DNA of 13,896 nt from an uncultured Collinsella sp. (lineage in GTDB: Bacteria > Actinomycetota > Coriobacteriia > Coriobacteriales > Coriobacteriaceae). The position numbers were made by a program, and so were the translations under genes. The notes beneath the pieces were generated by a model. The model was not told the origin of the DNA. It saw nothing but the letters and a program-made list of their open reading frames with translations, and made no database searches. Every line of letters begins with the position of its first letter. The stretch's first letter is position 1. The DNA is taken from NCBI GenBank assembly GCA_902494375.1, contig CABUTL010000014.1:1-13896 (forward strand). The letters run 5' to 3'. Positions 13,665 through 13,896 of the stretch are shown here, piece by piece.

Positions 13665-13896
13665 TTACACACGGCGGGGCTTTTGGTTGATGCGGTACAG
13701 CTCGGCGAGACCCCGCAGCGTCAGTGCGTCGTCGACCGTCAGACTGTGACCGACCAGCGACGCGAGCGCCTCGGCATCGTCGCCGGTAATGACGATGGGC
13801 ACGCTGCCCTCCCCCGCCGCCTTGGTCGCGCGCATCTCGGCGAGCACCATGTCGAGCATACCGTCGATGCGGGCCACCTCGCCCAAGACCACGCCC
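13665..13896 (-). CDS. coaX: Type III pantothenate kinase, C-terminal part (cut by window end)
   Basis: The frame runs off the window edge, so only the last 77 residues are seen. Type III pantothenate kinase catalyses the first step of coenzyme A synthesis in the cytosol. The fragment VVLGEVARIDGMLDMVLAEM, VPIVITGDDAEALASLVGHS and VDDALTLRGLAELYRIN matches the family end, where a GGxA-like turn and a DxxLTLxGL segment close the second actin-like domain. Here the turn reads TGDDAEAL. It ends 84 bases upstream of the dCMP deaminase start on the same strand. The in-frame GTG at 13892 is internal, not a start. Confidence 0.82.
   Translation of the reverse strand, partial: GVVLGEVARIDGMLDMVLAEMRATKAAGEGSVPIVITGDDAEALASLVGHSLTVDDALTLRGLAELYRINQKPRRV

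Noticed and set aside
1..13896. CRISPR array, tRNA or rRNA genes, prophage, toxin-antitoxin or other defence genes
   Set aside because: I looked for regularly spaced repeats, T-loop motifs and characteristic protein families on both strands and found none.

Overview
The window looks like chromosomal DNA of a high-GC Gram-positive gut bacterium of the Coriobacteriia, most plausibly Collinsella or a close relative. The basis is GC-rich third codon positions, strong AGGAGG-type ribosome binding sites with several GTG starts, and a mix of actinobacterial base composition with Firmicutes-like gene families (AmaP/DUF2273/Asp23, YitT with DUF2179, ComEB-type dCMP deaminase). The genus is an inference; no rRNA or tRNA gene is present to confirm it.

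Layout: 1-580 has no convincing gene. It carries a 26-bp inverted repeat (157-182 and 371-396) and a degenerate copy of a dispersed repeat. 585-4001 holds two divergent metal-dependent hydrolases: a YtcJ-like amidohydrolase on the minus strand and an M20 peptidase/amidohydrolase on the plus strand, each closed by a strong hairpin. From 4061 to the window end every gene is on the minus strand. In order of position they are: a zinc-ribbon polytopic membrane protein with a Pro/Glu-rich tail; a YitT/DUF2179 membrane protein; a compact Asp23-DUF2273-AmaP envelope-stress operon (transcribed amaP, DUF2273, asp23); yebC, which is broken by a one-base frameshift; a large DUF6020-like membrane protein; lgt; an Nfu-type iron-sulfur scaffold; a dCMP deaminase; and the 3' part of coaX, cut by the window edge.

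The genes are mostly small independent housekeeping units, not one pathway. Lgt, AmaP, DUF2273, Asp23, YitT and the DUF6020-like protein concern the envelope. Nfu, CoaX and dCMP deaminase serve cofactor and nucleotide supply. No defence, phage, CRISPR or biosynthetic cluster is visible. The most notable non-gene signal is a family of short palindromic repeats with a shared CCTGTCCC-like core placed at the 3' ends of several minus-strand genes. The most notable gene-level anomaly is the yebC frameshift at 8993/8994.
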